Part shown: positions 62,617 to 64,000 of the stretch, piece after piece
How positions within the stretch are numbered: the stretch's first letter is position 1
Layout of the letters: the number at the start of each line of letters is the position of its first letter
Assembly (NCBI RefSeq): GCF_947494015.1
Contig: NZ_CANLTL010000002.1
Coordinates: 124,001-188,000, forward strand
Direction of reading: 5' to 3'
DNA: 64,000 nucleotides
From: an uncultured Cellulomonas sp.
GTDB taxonomy: Bacteria; Actinomycetota; Actinomycetes; Actinomycetales; Cellulomonadaceae
The notes under the pieces: model-generated
What the model was told of the DNA's origin: nothing
Seen by the model: only the letters and a program-made list of their open reading frames with translations
Database searches by the model: none
Position numbers and translations under genes: made by a program

Positions 62617-62895
62617 TCAGGCGTCGATCCGTGCGTCGAACTCTTCGGTGGAAAGGACTTCCACGGCGAGTACGGGAACCGGGGCTCCAGCGGACTGGGC
62701 CAGTGCCAGTCCGCGGCTGAACGCGTCGGTCAGGTCGCGCGCGGGGATGGTGATGTGAACCTGCACCCAGTGCCGATGCGCCGTGACGCTGGCGGCGGGG
62801 TGATGTCCGCTCAGGTTGTCGAGCAGCTGATCGACGAAGTTCTCGGCGTAGTGGGTGGCGTACTCCACGCGCAGGTTGTGGTCGATGAAGGTCAT
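62617..62895 (-). CDS. Small hypothetical protein (92 aa)
   Basis: Begins MTFIDHNLRVEYATHYAENF and contains VTAHRHWVQVHITIPARDLT and PVPVLAVEVLSTEEFDARID. It alternates short strands and helices, with no signal peptide or membrane segment. GAGGAG precedes ATG 62895 by 6 bases and a strong hairpin follows, so it looks like a real, independently transcribed gene. I do not recognise the family. A longer frame from 62946 lacks a good start. Confidence 0.68.
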   Translation of the reverse strand: MTFIDHNLRVEYATHYAENFVDQLLDNLSGHHPAASVTAHRHWVQVHITIPARDLTDAFSRGLALAQSAGAPVPVLAVEVLSTEEFDARIDA

Positions 62896-63201
62896 GCGGT
62901 TCTCCTCAACGGCGTGCTGCGCCGCCGCCGGACGGGGCGGCGCCAAGGGGGCGCCCCTCGGGTGTCATCCGAGGAGCTGGCCTTGCCTCCGCCGCGCGTT
63001 CCGCATCGTCGCAACCTATCGAGGCGCGAGCGTCGTCGTCGCCCGTGCACGCCACCCACGGCTATCCGAAGCAACGGTCAGCCGCCACGCAGTACCCCGG
63101 CCAGACCCCTGCGGGTGCCGGTCGCGCGCCGAGAAGCAGATGTGCGCCACGTCGTCGCTGCGCGGACCGGCGCGATCGAGAGGCTCGGCATACTTGGTCG
63201 G
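62896..63201. other. Divergent gap (306 bp)
   Basis: Lies between the small gene and the glycolipid-binding-type gene. No motif or gene stands out; the promoters of both genes are presumed here. Confidence 0.4.
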
Positions 63202-63801
63202 GTGACCGATCGCCTCCTCTCCTGGACCGGAGTCGATGACCCCGCGCGGGTCGACCACGCCAGCGTCCAGCTGGGCGACGACTGGATGCGCGCGATCGGC
63301 AGCTCACGCTCGAAGCGGTTCACTACCAGTTGGGAACTCGACGTCGCGGAGGGCTGGCAGACCCGGGCCCTGAAGGTCACGGCGCGCGGCTTCGGCTGGT
63401 CGCGCACGCTGGAGCTGAGCAGATCTGCACGTGGCCGGTGGTCCGCCGTCGCCGACCACCACGGCAGCATCGACCTGCCCGAGCCCGGGCTCGGCGAGCC
63501 CGACAGTCTCGACGGTGCGACCGATTGCGACCTGGGTCTCTGCCCAGTCACCAACACCATGCCGATTCGGCGACTCGGCGTGCTGGATCACGACGTCGAT
63601 GACAAGCACCTGGTCATGGCCTGGGTCGAGGTGCCCTCGCTCCGGGTGCTCCGAAGTGACCAGGTCTACGCCTCGGCCCCCAGCGACGACGACGGGCGGA
63701 GGGTGCGGTACGCCAGCTACAGCGGCGACTTCAGCGCAGTCCTCTCCGTCGACGAGGACGGCCTGGTGGTCGACTACCCGGACCTGGCTCGGCGCTCCTA
63801 G
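63202..63801 (+). CDS. Putative glycolipid-binding protein (DUF1089 type)
   Basis: A 199-residue protein whose order of segments matches this family: SWTGVDDPARVDHASVQLGD, VTARGFGWSRTLELSR, DCDLGLCPVTNTMPIRRLGV, VMAWVEVPSLRVLRSDQVYA, and a late YASYSGDFSAVLSVDEDGLV. The ligand and role of the family are not settled. GTG 63202 is chosen because similarity begins just after it; the open frame continues upstream without similarity. It is probably monocistronic. Confidence 0.78.
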   Translation: MTDRLLSWTGVDDPARVDHASVQLGDDWMRAIGSSRSKRFTTSWELDVAEGWQTRALKVTARGFGWSRTLELSRSARGRWSAVADHHGSIDLPEPGLGEPDSLDGATDCDLGLCPVTNTMPIRRLGVLDHDVDDKHLVMAWVEVPSLRVLRSDQVYASAPSDDDGRRVRYASYSGDFSAVLSVDEDGLVVDYPDLARRS

Positions 63802-64000
63802 CGAGCCGACTCGTCAGCGATAGCGCGCCGAAGAAGCGCCTCCTCACCGGATGATGGCCTGCGCGGGAGCGGCGCGCGTAGCCGCTGTGACGGTGAACGC
63901 CGCAGCGCCGCAGGCGTCCTGCCGAGGTGGACGAGCAGCGATCAGCGCCGTCGCCTGCGTCGAGGTGGGGTCGACATGTCGCTCGTGCCCGGCCTCGTGC

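Noticed and set aside
1-64000. Insertion sequences, prophage or integrase genes
   Set aside because: No transposase, integrase or terminal inverted repeats were recognised in any frame.

Overview
The window is very GC-rich DNA with strong G/C preference at third codon positions. It carries SLH-anchored glycoside hydrolases, lipoprotein sugar-binding proteins, six LacI-type repressors and a selenocysteine formate dehydrogenase. Together these suggest a plant-polysaccharide-degrading actinobacterium of the Cellulomonas type. This is inferred from gene content; no rRNA gene is present to confirm it.

Layout. (1) 1-7704, minus strand: an arabinoxylo-oligosaccharide operon with a CUT1 ABC importer (two permeases and a lipoprotein), then cytoplasmic GH51, GH43 and GH120 enzymes; the GH120 gene runs off the left edge. 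(2) 8229-12414: three LacI regulators and an alpha/beta-hydrolase. (3) 12627-17212: two secreted arabinoxylan enzymes (GH62 and a CBM/GH43 enzyme), each ending in three SLH repeats, so probably held at the cell surface to feed the importer. (4) 17529-27931: a compact selenium island. selD, a Sec-containing formate dehydrogenase (TGA at 22995-22993 with a SECIS hairpin), its Fe-S and NrfD subunits and a flavoprotein run left; tRNA-Sec, selA and selB run right. (5) 28115-39339: an EAL protein, two related LuxR regulators, a K+ channel, a DUF1345 membrane protein, and two divergent operons holding three zinc alcohol dehydrogenases, SRPBCC-type proteins and a DJ-1/PfpI protein. (6) 39450-47520: a seven-gene operon with a CUT2 (ribose-type) importer, a TIM-barrel sugar isomerase, a Gfo/Idh/MocA dehydrogenase and a two-subunit GMC oxidoreductase, possibly a 3-keto-sugar route; a LacI gene lies just upstream. 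(7) 49585-61806: a second CUT1 importer with GH43 and two large paralogous proteins of a family I do not recognise, with two LacI genes. (8) 61807-64000: a frameshifted gene remnant, a small unknown protein and a glycolipid-binding-type protein.

How it works together. SLH enzymes remove arabinose and xylose side chains outside the cell, ABC importers take up the oligosaccharides, GH51/GH43/GH120 finish hydrolysis inside, and LacI repressors sense the sugars. Several palindromic operators are visible, and some near-identical sites recur at distant promoters, which suggests cross-talk. The selenium island holds one evident selenoprotein gene beside a complete selA-selB-selC-selD set.
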